A stretch of 64,000 nucleotides of DNA from Salticus scenicus (Eukaryota; Arthropoda; Arachnida; Araneae; Salticidae): the NCBI GenBank assembly GCA_963930645.1, contig OZ005656.1:268998993-269062992 (forward strand). The letters are read 5' to 3'. Made by a program: the position numbers and the translations under genes. How positions within the stretch are numbered: the first letter of the stretch is position 1; every line of letters starts with the position of its first letter. Below the pieces are notes generated by a model, which was not told the DNA's origin, ran no database searches, and saw only the letters and a program-made list of their open reading frames with translations. This document shows positions 33,423-46,380 of the stretch, in pieces.

Positions 33423-36344
33423 TGCATAAAAAAGAAAAAAATAAATAAATAAATAAATAAAAGGAGGAGGGGGGAGGGGAGGCTGTTAAATTAATTTTTT
33501 GAAAGTATGTGCCTATTCACCCATTTAAACGCATCCATCTCTTACATAGTTTACTTTTCTAAAATTCCTTTTAACATTTCTCTTTCTTCAAAAATGTATT
33601 TAAATAAAAGAAAAGAATTAATATCTGTTTAAGAAATTACTCTCGATATTAAAATAAAGTAACATTCCACTAATTATTTGATAACGAACATATTCAAATA
33701 TTATGTTCATTTATTTAAAAGTTATGAGCAAAAAATTAAAATAATAATAATATAACAAGTAGTTACTTATGAAAACCAGGGCAAAAACATCAGTGTGTGA
33801 ACGCGGTCCCATATTTTAAGTCTCATTTAGAAAACAACTTAAAATAGCTCATACTATCGCCGATAACATTTTCAATTTTCAGCAATATTTATTTTTATAT
33901 TTTTTTTAAAATAGCCTTATAAACTGTTAAAATATACAAACGATTTTTTACTATCGTTTGCGCATTCGTCGTTACAAATTATTTCGTACGAATTATCATA
34001 TATCATGATTCGTCTAATTAATTAATTAATTTATTTATTTATTTATTTGCGTACGATAGATAAACTGAACTCTAGAAAAGGAGGCGGATATATAGAAAGT
34101 GAGAATTATCTTGAATGTGTAAACATAGAGAAAAGATGGGAGAGGCGGTAAAAGCCGAAAATTATCTTTCTTCCGTTTTAATGTTTTCATAATGTCAGAA
34201 CTGTACATTTAAACTAATTTTCCTTCGCATATACTATATTCCTACTCCCACCTCAATTATACAGTAGATAGCAATATGATCTTTAATTATTTTAATTGCT
34301 TAAAATGTACAGATATTGCCTCTTAATGCATTAAACAATATTACTATAGTATAAAGACGAACCATTATTGTTCTACTATGTTTCTAACATTATCCAAGAA
34401 TTGGGCGCAAACCTAGCGTGTTTCTAATCTAAAAATATGTTTCCTTTCGACTGTTTTTCATTTATAATCTTTAATTTCTTTCATTGTGACAACCATAATG
34501 TTTTATATGTCCCTCTTAAAAACAATGGATCAACACTCTGCATCTCTGGTGAAGATTACTTTTTGGCAAACCTCGGTATCGTCACGTCATTAGATTAAAA
34601 AATAAAATAAAAGAAAGAAAGTTTTTTCCTCCTTTCCCAAAGGACCTGTATAGCTTCCGACAAAGGGTAAGAAAAAAAGGAATAACGTCACTAAGATTAG
34701 TTGGCTCGAAAAATATAGCTAGGAAAAGATTTATACTTACAATCCTAACATCAACTCTTTTTACAGATGAAATCTTTCAATGGTAAATACATTTAAACAA
34801 ACCTTCAAATTGCCAAAAAGAAAAAAAAAATATTATCAATATCCAAATTAAAAGTAAAAAATATTTTCTTTTCATTTCGATGAAAGATTTTATATTGTTT
34901 TTATACTGAACGAAGAAATTAATTTATAACAGAGGTGGGCAGTTCGCGGTGGAATTCACGAAATTCATAAATTAATTTCTTCAGTTGACAAAGAAAACTT
35001 AAGAAATCTGTTTTGATTCTTCTGAGTGAAAACAACATAGATGACCACAGTGGCTATCAGCAGAAGCCCATTAGATTTTCATCGTCACTGCTTCCAATCA
35101 AACGATGTAGAATTACTAACAATTTCAAATAAAACAATTATTACATTAGGGTCTCACATTTTAACATATTTCTATTTAAAGTAATTTACTATTTAAATTA
35201 TATATATATATATATATATATAAATGATAGTTATCGTAATAAAATTTAACCTTAAAATTTAGCAATTAATAGATATAAAATAATACCAACACAACAAAAA
35301 TAGAACTGATTGTAACATATAGGTTAGAATGACACAAAAATGTTGTGATACAGATTAAGAACAAATAAGGGACAAAAACAATTTAAATTACTTACGGCGA
35401 CATGAATAATAATAATAATAAAGGACCATTACACTTAATGACGGAGAAAGTAAATAAAGAACCACAGAAATAATAATTGAATAAAAATGCTTAAAAATTG
35501 AAGTATAAATTCTTCAGGGGGCATGTACTTCATAAAGCTGTGAGAGCTGCATCAATTTCGTAAAACAATGCAGCTAATCATAGCAATTTATATTGTTTCA
35601 GCCCCGATCGAGGCAGCAAAACCATTTTGAATGAGAAATTAAATAATTTATTAAATCAAATCTTCAAGGAATCCAGAGAGAAAACTAGAAAAAAGCAGAA
35701 TAGCCACATGTAAAACTTTTACAGAAACTGGAGAATAGGAAGATACAAACAAATTAATGAAATTAAAAATAAAAGCATTGCAAACAACGATTAATCGATA
35801 AAGAATTAACGTCTGAGCATTTTCATTAAAGACAAAATTCACAGAGTAATTATTTATTGAGTTAGTTAAATTATAATTTTAAGTTAGTTAAATTTTAACT
35901 TAAATTGTACGTAAATCAATAACCATTAAAACTTTCATACAAAGGAAATTAATGATAGAAAAATTTTAAGACAGCAGTGAGCAAGCGCCATCTAGCGTTT
36001 AGCCAGATAAACAATAAGTCAATTAAATTATTGCAGGTTCAAACTAACCATTGCTTTAAAGTGTCTATTTTTAAGAAGTTTTAAGTTCATGATTAAAGAG
36101 AATATGTGGCACCATTTAAATAATTAGTTATTTAATTAGTGGATCTTGATAATGTTAAACCTAAAATAATTAAACTAAATTAGTTGACCTTAATAATGTT
36201 AAACCTAAAATAATTAATCTTAAATTTAAAGTTTAAGTTTTAAAAAGACTCAATCACAAGCAATATTCTCAAAAAGTAAACATGTAAGGATAAGCAATTC
36301 AATGCAGTCTTCAATTATTAAAATTATTTTAAATGTATTGATTT
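33031..36344. other. Long AT-rich stretch with microsatellites
   Basis: It holds a T26 run (33058-33084), TA repeats (33387-33418 and about 35202-35222), an AAAT array (about 33440-33461) and a TTTA array near 34030-34050. No protein-like frame or element boundaries were recognised. Confidence 0.45.
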
Positions 36345-36466
36345 TAGGTAGATTCCTTATAGGAGATCTACCTATTGCAATGGTTCTCATGACACGACTT
36401 TTGGAAAATTTCTTCATATCTTCACCGATCATGACCCCTAGAACCCAAAACCACCCTCCGTTCAAA

Positions 36467-36504
<38 letters not shown>

Positions 36505-36511
36505 TATATAG

Positions 36512-36543
<32 letters not shown>

Positions 36544-36610
36544 AACGCTTTTTCCCATGTTAAGTTGTGAACACGATAACTGGACTAATTTTTATTTAAA
36601 TTTAACCAGC
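36345..36610 (+). mobile_element. Helentron-like 5' end, family F
   Basis: A hairpin TAGGTAGAT...ATCTACCTA (36345-36374) opens the segment. A block with CCGATCATGACCCCTAG follows, then a TA microsatellite (36473-36539) and GTGAACACGATAACTGG. This is the same order (hairpin, block, simple repeat, 'gaacacgata' phrase) as in families B and C. No 3' end was found; the sequence to about 36900 may belong to it. Confidence 0.5.
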
Positions 36611-37005
36611 TCAGGATATGTTGTCAGGACAGTAAAAATCTCGGTCGAGTTCGTAGATGGGGTACCCAGCTCAAAGGGGGTGGAAATGGTGGGGGGTGGA
36701 AATTTTCATTTGCCCATAATTTTTTTAATATTGAAAATAGGAAAAATTTTCAAATCAGACGAATTACCGCCTTACCCTAGAGAACAATTTTTGTATTTAA
36801 ACTTTTTCGATAGCTTCAATTGCTTAGAAGTTATAAGCTAAAAAGTGATTTTTCGTCAATTGTTCTATATAGCCGACATTTGCTATATAGCTTTCATGGC
36901 AAAAATTTATAATCTGATGCGTATGACACGTGCAAACAATAATAAAAAAGATCACTGAAAATATAATAAAATTTTAATCATGTTTTTAAACAATATAGTA
37001 ATCTG

Positions 37006-37039
<34 letters not shown>

Positions 37040-38586
37040 TTAAATTTAACTGAAAATATGACGTCATAATTACAACAATGTACTGAGAAAAATGAAATAA
37101 AATTTTATCCGTGATTGTAAACAAATAAAATAAAAGTTAATAAATAAATATGTAAATAAAATCAACATATCTTAGGGCTAAGCAGATTTAGACTTAGCTT
37201 TATGACATAGATGCTATAATGTAAAAGATAAATGTCATCGTTAAAAAAAAAATAAAAAAAAAAAAAAAAAACGGGTAAATCGATGCTAAACGAATTAAAC
37301 TGGCATGATAGAAAAAGTAATAAATTTGGGGACATTTAGGTATTATCCCTTTGACAAATAAACTAGGGACGATTTTAATGAATTTTCCATTGAAGTTTAC
37401 TTTCATAAAAATTTTAATTTAAATTAAAGTATTTCATTACTCGAATTCCCATATTTTGATAAATTGCATCCGAATCCTGTGTCACATACGATAGTTTTGT
37501 ATAAGTATAGATTTTTTGTTTGCCCCTAGAACCTGCCCCTGATGAGAAAAGTGCCTGGAAGCACTTGTATCTAGTACTGTCATTGATTATGAAGTCGTGG
37601 GCAAAACTTCAGGTTCTTCAGACGACAAGAAGTTACCGAAAATTGAATTGCAAAACTCCGTTACATACATTAATAGTTGCCTCATATCAAGTTAATAAAA
37701 GTGTGTTAATTAAAAACCATGTCAAACGCTTTAATTAATCATTTAAAAATATAAAATAAAAATAATACGTCAATCCTAATTCAAATATCGTTTGTGGTGA
37801 ATAGTTTAGAATGTCGGTTTAGGCAAGAATTTAAAATTTACGATTGAGAGTAATACGTTACAGCTAGCTTCCTTTGACTTTTTATCTTATGTCGAAACAA
37901 GATATTGGTCTGTGAAGAGATATGAGGTTTTCGCGTGGAAATAAAATATAATGACGCCAAAGCTGCCTTTCTCCATCGCCAAGCTCGCCAAATTTTGTCG
38001 CCAGGTCAAAAATTTCGTCGTCAACTATCAAATTTTACCACCAAATTACAAATTTCATTGCTAAGTCGCAAGTTTTGTTACCAAAATCTCGCCAAATCAT
38101 ACAATTTACTAAATTCATAACAATTAATATTGAAATTCAGCGGTGCCAAATGATCCAATGTTAACTAATGTTAATGTTAATGTTCCAGCATATGTGAACC
38201 AAAACAGTTTCACTTTACAATTTTTACTCATTTGACAATAAGAATCACAAAAACACAATACAAAACTTTCAATAATTCAATAAAAATTACAATGAAATAA
38301 CTATCTAAAAACCGCTACCACTTAACTATATTTGACTTGACCATAGTAACGCCAGCCTTACCAGTGCTTGACCATAGTAAGGTCACAAGTGGATTTTCAC
38401 GTTTCTATTATTTTTTTCTTTAAAAGAAAGATATTGAACTTCAGTTACGTGGAATTTAAATAAAAATTATAATTTTGATTAAGCTTGGGTGGGGAGCGGG
38501 TTGTAACCCAATAGCCCCCTCCGGGATTCACCATTGCTGGGATTGTATATCTTTAAGACTTCTATTTGTTGAATGATTATGACCTT

Positions 38587-38628
<42 letters not shown>

Positions 38629-39460
38629 AGCATTTACTGACTAATAAATCTAGCCTAAAATTTTAAGTAGATTGAATAAAATCCTTTTTTAGCTGAAAAT
38701 TAAATTTCTTGAAAACAGAATAGCGACGTAAAAAATTTAATGTGTGAGAACAAAGCCATTGGCTAAGTATTAATGCATATGTAAAATTTCTTTACATTTG
38801 TAACATTAACGTAAAGGAATTTACCTTTGCCTTTAAGCTTGCCGAAAAGGGATTTTTTTTTAATTATTATTATTATTATTATTGTTATTAAATTGGGTTT
38901 ATTGTTCAATCTAAACATGGGAAGCCACTAAGAGCCAAATGCACTCAATTAAATTATATATATAGTGCGGTCCTAAAAAAAGAAAAGCATTTCCATCGAT
39001 CCCCGAAATTTTTTGGGTAGGGCAATCCGGATTTATAAAATATTAAATGAAGTAAATGTTTTTGAAAATTAAGAAATTAATGGACTGCACCCACTGTTCC
39101 AAGCTCATTCAGTTTAGGAATAGCATAGCATGTCCCCGCCCAGTCGTCCAATAGTAACTAGTAAGCCAATGTGAAGACTACGGTTTAGCGCAACGGCTCG
39201 AAGGAATTCTCTAGCAGTAGCATTCAGGATACCAGTAACCTATGGATATAACTAGATCTAAGCATTTAACCTAAGACTAATTACGAAACCTTAACTTTAC
39301 CAAATGGATCTAAATATGAGCTTTAATAAGAAAAGAGTCGTCCAAGGATTGATCTAAACGGATGGGTTAGTTGCATGAGAATTTGTGTAGAAGGCTGCTA
39401 GCTTTTTCCAACGTAGCACCAAGATTTTTCCCATTGCACATAGAAATGCATATAACTCAG
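36611..39460. other. AT-rich stretch with long A-runs
   Basis: A-runs at about 37010-37037, 37242-37271 and 38589-38624 (35 or more). A degenerate array of CGCCAAATTT / TCGCCAGGTC words lies at about 37960-38110, similar to words in the putative LTR at 29.6 kb. No gene recognised. Confidence 0.45.
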
Positions 39461-39935
39461 TATTCCAGTGACAGAAAAGTTAATTTTAAAAGCTGTTGGC
39501 TATTATAATTTGGAGAGCTCGGAAAGTTTTCCTATTACACATAGACATGCTCGACAGCTAAAATCAGTAAATACAAAGAATGAACAGAGTGATGATACTT
39601 ACTGTCCAAACAGAATTATAACAATCCGCCAGGCACCTGCTAGTTATATGTTAATTTTTGAGGGTTTTTACCGAAGTCATCAGCCAATGGAACGAAGGAG
39701 AATTAGAAGTGCTGCTAATAATTGCTCTGGGTCACGCTGTTCTATGACTTTAAGACCAGTTATCTACCCTTGTGGCCTAGCCTTGGTGATAGGCTCTTCG
39801 GAGAGTCTAAGGGGTCCTATCCTGTATTAACTCAAACCTCGGAGAAAAGCATGGAACGGCTAAGCCAACAAGCACGATCTGGTCCCAGCCTTCACCACAT
39901 GTTACACAAGTGACCAAGAGGTTTTGTTCCCAAAC
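39461..39935 (+). other. Mixed-composition segment, unidentified
   Basis: It is less AT-rich than the surroundings, with an uninterrupted 120-codon frame (39468-39830) that shows no recognisable domain. TGGCCTAGCCTTGG and GGTCCTATCCTG near 39771-39822 are loosely tRNA-box-like, so a SINE origin is possible. I would not call it a gene. Confidence 0.3.
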
Positions 39936-40199
39936 CTGTTATATATAATTATTTCCCATTTAATGGAAGGCTTCTTAGCTTTTATAGAGTATAAGCGCAC
40001 AAAACTTAATATATATAATGATCATGAGAAACGACTGTGTTGATTCAGTTTTGTAGATATCCGACATATGGTGCTGCTATCCAACAATTGAAACCTATGT
40101 ACAGGAAGCAAATATTTTAGTTTCTATGATATACTTATGTACCAAACAATACGATAAGTTAGAGAAATATTATGAAAAAATAGGCTGATTCAGTTTGGG

Positions 40200-40435
40200 T
40201 GTATTCTTCGACCACATTTGATGAAACCATGGAAGCATCTGCGCAAGTGCTAACTCAACGAGTCCAATGCTAAAATAGGGGTGACAGTCATCTGATTCAG
40301 AGAAAATGAGCAATAACAGAGCGCAGAATTATTGGATGTTTTCCAAATTTCAAGCTGTCATCCCTCCAACATTTTGGACGCGTCCTCACTGCTAGTTTTA
40401 GGATATGTGGCCGCACTGTACATCGGATGGCATAT
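40200..40435 (-). repeat. Dispersed ~230-bp repeat, copy 1
   Basis: Its reverse complement matches 58295-58525 over most of its length. Shared words include ACTAGCAGTGAGG, TTGGAGGGATG, CACCCCTATTTTA, GGACTCGTT and CTTCCATGGT. No termini or coding content are evident; it is an old dispersed element of unknown type. Confidence 0.7.
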
Positions 40436-40619
40436 GGCGCGTCTGTTATTCACTTCTGTTGATTAAAATTGCATTCCAATATGTATATATAAAATTTTAA
40501 TTTGAGAGACTATATTTATTAAACTTTTGTACGTGTTAAGTGGTAGGTAGCGTGAATGACATAGAAGGAAAATTTTTATGATGGTGACAGAATACTAGTT
40601 ACGTTTCCTTGTATGATCA

Positions 40620-40835
40620 TATGTTAATATCGGGTCTTGTTCGATCTACGTTCGAATCCTGGACAAGGCATGGGTGTGTTGTTCCTGTTAGGGAGAGTAA
40701 TAGTCGCCCATTGGGTGATTCTTCAGAATTGGCCATCAATTCGGTGACCCCCTGCCCCTTCCCGGCCAATGCTTAGTCGCAAATGTCGCGCCATTGGGGG
40801 AAGAAAATCTGAGGTTTAAAATAAACTTCACATAT
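40620..40835 (+). other. Possible tRNA-derived SINE
   Basis: ACGTTCGAATCCTGG (B-box-like, GTTCGAATCC at 40650-40659) lies ahead of about 170 bp of relatively GC-rich sequence (CGCCCATTGGG, CCCCTGCCCCTTCCCGG, GCGCCATTGGGGG). The A box is not convincing. It resembles the head-plus-body layout of arthropod SINEs. Confidence 0.4.
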
Positions 40836-41470
40836 AAATTTAGTCCTTGCTTTACAGATAATTTAATGACGTCCAATTCCATTAACCCGGCTATTAGGGA
40901 CGATACTTAAAATCTACTTTGGAAGCAACAATAGGAGCCAAAATAAAGATCTAATCTTATGAAGATCATTAGCACAGATAAAAATCTGAGGAACTGGTGA
41001 AATGAAAACTTGAACGAATGAATGTGGTGCAACTGTTTTAGGTCATTTCATAAAAATTAAATTGAATAAAAAACTTCTCAATCTTCAAATTGTAAACCAA
41101 CAATTGATAATTTAATGTCATATCAGAAATTTCATCTTTGGCTTTCTTTGCTCTCATCCACTTTTATTGGACATTGAACGACGCTATTTGGATTTTTTCC
41201 TTTTTATATTAGTATGAAATATTTAACCAAAATGTTTATTTAATGAATTTTTCTTTTATTAAAGGAATAGCTTTTTTTTTTTTTTTAATTTATAGTAAGT
41301 TACATAAATATAAATTCAACATCGTAAAATGAGCTTTTTAAGCATTAAAAAAATATATTTGAAATATATTTTGTGAAAAATTAAAAGTAAAAATTTATTG
41401 TTATGATTCTTCATGATCCAAGAACATAAAAATTTAGGAATTTTCTTTGTTAAACACAACAACAACAAAA
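40836..41470. other. AT-rich stretch without recognised element
   Basis: A T16 run near 41271; nothing else recognised. Confidence 0.4.
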
Positions 41471-41473
41471 AAA

Positions 41474-42500
41474 AATCTGGAGTGATTCCACTCGACTTTC
41501 CGAACATTGAGTAACTAACAGTTTTGTAGATAAAATAAAGAAAGAGGAGTTGCTAAACAAACAAAAGAGAGAAAACCATAATAGAGTGTTTGAGTATTTC
41601 TCCCCATATATCACACGAGGTTTTATTGAACGCTACTGAACTTTGAGCCCTTAGATCATAATGATAAAGAATTTTTAGTTGTGTCTCTGTAAAAATCTAT
41701 AAATGCTAGATTCACCAAAATCCTTATAGTTAGTGCAACAGTGATTTATAATATTCATACAAATTTTCAGCTCAATTGAATAAGGCGTTTAGATGCTATC
41801 GCACTTTTAAAAATTTGGTCTCATAGGCCATAATGATAAAGAATTTTTCTTTGTGTCCCTGTAAAAAAACTGTAAGTGCTAGATTCACCAAAATCTATAC
41901 AGTTGGTGCAAATGTGACCTATAACATGTGTACAAATTTTTTGCTCAGATTAATAAGGCGTTTAGACGCTATCACACTTTAAAGAATTTGGCCCCATAGG
42001 CCATAATGATAAAGAATTTTTCTTTGTGTCCCTGTAAAAAAACTATAAGTGCTAGATTCACCAAAATCTATACAGATTGAGTATCTGTGACCTATAATAT
42101 GTGTATAAAGTTTTTGCTCAATTGAATAAGGCATTTAGATGCTATCGCACTTTTAAGATTTTGCTCCCATAGGCCATAATGATAAAGAATTTTTCTTTGT
42201 GTCCCTGTAAAAAAACTATAAGTGCTAGATTCACCAAAATCTATAGGGTTCGTACTATGGTGATTTACAATATACGTACCAACTTTCAGCTTATTCGAAC
42301 AAAGCGTTTAGACGCTAGCGTGTTCACTCACAGACATACACACATACATACACACATACACACACACATACATACATCATCTCAAAAATAGTGGAAACGG
42401 ACTCAGGGGACCTCGAAACGTATAGAAACATCAAAATCTCCAATTAGGATTTTCGAAATGATTACAATACTTTCCTCACTATAGTGTTCGGAAAGTAAAA
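41474..42500 (-). mobile_element. Family A Helentron-like element, copy A (complete)
   Basis: On the minus strand the 5' end ACTTTCCGAACA (42496-42485) folds with GGAAAGT about 16 bases on, around CACTATAGTG. Then come a block with GAGGTCCCCTGAGTCCG, a CATA/CA simple repeat (42333-42378), four central repeats, ~130 bp, and the 3' subTIR TGTTCGGAAAGT (41506-41495). The hairpin GAGTG-GAAT-CACTC follows (41493-41480), ending CCAGATTT. The 12-bp subTIRs are exact inverses. Length ~1.03 kb, non-coding. Confidence 0.8.
41655..42330 (-). repeat. Central tandem repeats of family A copy A
   Basis: The anchor GATAAAGAATTTTT occurs at 41663, 41835, 42008 and 42181 (spacing 172, 173, 173). Each unit also has TAAAAA(A)CTATAAGTGCTAG, TCACCAAAATC and a GGCGTTTAGA-type word. 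Because the period is not a fixed multiple of three and frames are broken, these are not protein repeats. Confidence 0.9.
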
Positions 42501-42554
42501 AGATTGTGTTACTTTGTAGTCATAATGTTTCTTCAACTGCTTTCCAATCATGGC

Positions 42555-42600
42555 AGTAAAGGGAAAGATCTGGTGTGTAACTAAACTACCACACAGCTTC
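42555..42600 (+). repeat. Helentron-like 3' hairpin remnant
   Basis: GGCAGTAAAGGGAAAGATC is followed by GTGTG ... CACAC (42573-42577 and 42590-42594). This resembles family D 3' ends at 19.05 and 30.66 kb, with a longer loop. It lies in the 207-bp gap between family A copies A and B. Confidence 0.4.
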
Positions 42601-42707
42601 CATTTTCCATCACTACACATATACTAATTTTTGGAAATAGTGTGGTCAGAATTCATAAAACTAATTTAAAAAATCATACACCATTTTTTCGTAAAAACAT
42701 TTAAAAA

Positions 42708-43748
42708 AAATCTGGAGTGACTCCACTCGACTTTCCGAACATTGAGTAATTAACAGTTTATAACAGTAGATAAATAACAGTAGATAAAGTAAAGAAAGAG
42801 TAGTTGTTAAACAAACAAAAGAGAGAAAACCATAATAGAGTGTTTGAGTATTTTTCTCCATCTATTACACGTTGTTTTATTTAACGCTACTGAACTTTGA
42901 GCCCATAGATCATAATGATAAAGAAATTTTTGTTGTGTCCCTGTAAAAACCTATAAATGCTAGATTCACCAAAATGCTTATAGTTAGTGCAACAGTGATT
43001 TATAATACTCATATAAATTTTCAGCTGAATTCAATAAGGCGTTTAGATGCTATCGTACTTTTAAAAATTTAGTCCCATAGCCCATAATGATAAATAATTT
43101 TTCTTTGTGTCCCTGTAAAAAAACTGTAAGTACTAGATTCACCAAAATCTATACAGTTAGTTCAACTGTGATCTATAACATGTGTACAAATTTTTTGCTC
43201 GGATTAATAAGGCGTTTAGACGCTATCACATTTTTAAAAATTTGGCCCCATAGGCATAATGATAAAGAATTTTTCTTTGTGTCCCTGTAAAAAAACTATA
43301 AGTGCTAGATTCTCCAAAATCTATACAGATTGAGTATTTGTGATCTGTAATATGTGTATAAAATTTTTGCTCAGTTGAATAAGGCGTTTAGATGCTATCG
43401 CACTTTTATGATTTTGCTCCCATAGGCCATAATGATAAAGAATTTTTCTTTGTGTCCCTGTAAAAAAACTATAAGTTCTAGATTCACCAAAATCTATAGG
43501 GTTCGTACTATGGTGACTTACAATATGCGTACCAACTTTCAGGTTAATCGAACAAAGCGTTTAGACGCTAGCGTGTTCACTCACAGACATACACACATAC
43601 ACACATACACACACACATACATACATCATCGTAAAAATAGTGAAAACGGACTCAGGGGACCTCAAAACGTATAGAAACATCAAAATCTCGAATTCGGATT
43701 TTTGACATGATTACAATACTTTCCTCACTATAGTGTTCGGAAAGTAAA
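42708..43748 (-). mobile_element. Family A Helentron-like element, copy B (complete)
   Basis: The layout and orientation are those of copy A. 5' subTIR at 43745-43734, simple repeat at about 43585-43625, central repeats anchored at 42917, 43089, 43261 and 43434 (spacing 172, 172, 173). 3' subTIR TGTTCGGAAAGT at 42741-42730, hairpin GAGTG-GAGT-CACTC and CCAGATTT end at 42708. Copies A and B are direct neighbours 207 bp apart, but their flanks differ, so they look like two insertions or an ancient tandem duplication. Confidence 0.8.
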
Positions 43749-43756
43749 AAAAAAAA

Positions 43757-44512
43757 TGCCATTTAGAGCTCTCTTTTAACACCCATTTCCAAGATCTAAA
43801 ACGGACCTACCTGATCAAAACATATGTCAATTTTCCTGTAGTAACAGTAACCAAGTAATGCATGCTTTAAAAAACATCTAAAAAGGGGTCTATGAAGCAT
43901 ATTTGAAGAAAACTGTTAGAGCTGTTCTTGAGATAGCGAGTTTTGGACCCATTGTCAATTTTCACCAACACTTGGCAAACTCGTCTGCTCACTGGAAACT
44001 AACAATTTCATGTTAAGGGAGTTAATAGGGCGAGCTTAAAGAAAATTTGAAGAGCCGTTTTTTTTAAAGAACGCACTTGTCACACCTAAAATTGTGTTAT
44101 TTCTCCTAAATTAACCAATACATACGGAAGGGCATCTAAAAGAATGTTTATATAGCAGCTTTAAAACAAATCGTTCGAGCTGTTTTTGAGATATGGACAT
44201 ATGTCCCACTTCTGTTTTTCCAATTTCCATTAAAAGTTGTAAAAGTTATCTGTACTCTAGACTTGTCTTAATTCTGAAGTTTTCTAGTTCTAACTTTATT
44301 ACTTTGGAGATAGGATAGTCAGAAGGTTCCCCTTTACAAACACAGATACACATATGCATACACACATACATACTGATCTATTGCTAAAAAACACTTTTCG
44401 GACTCAGGAGACCTTAAAACATGTAAATCAGATGAAAACTCGATATCAAAATTTTTGACAGAATACAATGCTTCCATTACCTACGGTAGTCGGGTAATGG
44501 AAGTAATTTACG
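43757..44512 (-). mobile_element. Family E Helentron-like element, 5' part
   Basis: On the minus strand the 5' end ACTTCCATTACCC (44504 downward) forms an 11-bp perfect hairpin CTTCCATTACC/GGTAATGGAAG (44471-44503). Then come a block with AAGGTCTCCTGAGTCCG, a CATA-rich simple repeat (about 44345-44372) and two degenerate related segments. No 3' subTIR was found; its 3' side meets family A copy B at 43748. Confidence 0.65.
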
Positions 44513-45117
44513 AACGATTTCTTAAATGCGACTTATAATTTTTATAGTATTTCTACAGCTCAGTTTGTGTGGAACGAGAAAAGATCCGAAATAATAAAAA
44601 CTTACAAAAGCCCATAAAAATATTTAGAAAATAATCACAACGTGATACCGTGACAATTTCAGAAGCAAGAGCTTAAAGAAACTATAAGAAAAAAAAAACT
44701 ATAAACTATAAGAAACACCTTCTATAAGAAACACTAGGACCTAAAGAAAAATCACCAGAACCTAAATAAACTCAATATAACGGATTGCAACAGGATATTT
44801 GTGTATTTACATTCAGTTAGCAATTTTTTTTTTTTTTAAGTACATGTTTTCCGAAAGATTTGTTGCACAAATAATACACATAACTTCAAAATAATGTGTA
44901 TATGCCAATATACACATACATAACTCTACAAATGTAAGTGCGGCAACACTTCATAACGCTCCTACAGAAATCGTAGCATGTATTTATGACCACACCCGAA
45001 TTCGGGACAGATTAATAAAGAAAATTACAAAAATTTAATATCATTAGGTACACCATTAAATAAATGAATTACTTATAAAGTGTGTGATATGTACCTTTTA
45101 AAATTACTTTTATTTTT

Positions 45118-46138
45118 ACTTTCTTCTATATTCAAGAGAAGAAAGTAAAAATTTTCGACTTCCAGTTTTTGACGGATTTACACGTTTTAATAGGTCTAGA
45201 ACATGATTTCACCATTTTTAGAAAATGTTGTCTGTCTGTCTGCCTCTGTGTGTGTGAGAGAGAGAGAGAGAAACAAGAATTTTGTGGCAACTGTATCTCC
45301 GGAACTACTGCTCAGAATTGTATATAAATTTACATGTACATGCACCTTGACCTAAATTAGAGCCTATCAACTTTTGGTGTCAACTGTTCAACAGGTGGCG
45401 CAGCTATACAGCGATTTCAGCAATTTAAGGAGATGCTATATCTCAGGTTCTATTGCATATAATCATACAAAACTTGATATGTAAGAAGGTCATTGAGACA
45501 TTATGCTTATTCAATTTGAATGCTTATCGACCAACAGGAGGCACTGCTATAGAGCGATATCCGCAATTTAAGGGAAGGCTATAATCTCAGGAACTACAGC
45601 ACAGAATTGCATTTAAATTTATACGTAGATGCACCTTGACATAAATTAGTACCAATCAACTTTTGGTGTCAACTGCTCAACAGGTGACGCTGCTACACAG
45701 CAATTTCTGCAATTTAAGGAAACGCTATATCTATCAGGTTCTATTGCGTATAATCAAACGAAACTTGATATGTGAGAAGGCCATTATGAGACATTATGCT
45801 GATTCAAGTTGGATGCTTATAGGCCAATAAATGGCGCTGCTATACTAGAAATTTCCTCGAAAACGGGAAGGCTATATCTCAACTTGTATGGCATATAACT
45901 CTACGAAACTTCATATGTGAGATATGCATTATAAAAACGCATTTTTAAGATGCTATTTATAGAGAATATAACTGTATTTCTTTGGATATTTAGTGTTTGT
46001 TTTCTCTAAGATGAAAATCATTTGCATTCATCCTGTTAGATAATTTTAATAAATAATAGTTTTAATACATTATTTGCTCTTAGTGAATTTGTATAGGAAA
46101 ATATAGAAGAAAGTCTTGTGGTAGCCACAACATACTAG
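45118..46138 (+). mobile_element. Family C Helentron-like element, complete (clearest example)
   Basis: 5' subTIR ACTTTCTTCTATATT (45118-45132) folds with GAAGAAAGT (to 45143). A block with GATTTACACGTTTTAATAGG and a TGTC/TGTG/GA simple repeat (45228-45270) follow, then central repeats with 289-bp spacing (anchor GCACCTTGACxTAAATTAG at 45342 and 45631, plus a partial third). The 3' subTIR AATATAGAAGAAAGT (46100-46114) is the exact inverse of the 5' one. Hairpin TTGTGG-TAG-CCACAA (46116-46130) and terminal CTAG (46135-46138) before TTT. Non-coding. This matches the DINE-1/HINE plan point by point. Confidence 0.85.
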
Positions 46139-46380
46139 TTTATCATTGAAGAAGAAGATAAAACAAACCTGAAATGGAAAAAGAAAATTTTATGTTCATA
46201 TAGGCGAACAGCTAATAAATGCTTAAAATTTTTTAAATCCCCCACATTCTAAATACGCTAAACACAATACATTATCTCTTTATTTACATATATTCTTTCT
46301 TTATTTAAATCCTTAACACTCATACATATTATTTACATATAGCCAGGGACGTGCTATATGTTTGTGCGAATTGCGCCTTA

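Noticed and set aside
36250..36558. Frames encoding IYIYIY repeats
   Set aside because: They are translations of the TA microsatellite inside a Helentron-like 5' region.
39468..39830. 120-codon open frame as a host exon
   Set aside because: No recognisable motif, no splice signals that I could support, and nearby tRNA-box-like words suggest SINE debris.
41655..42330. Family A central repeats as a repeated protein (about 58 codons per unit)
   Set aside because: Unit spacing is 171-174 (once 183) and not a constant multiple of three; frames differ between units and contain stops.
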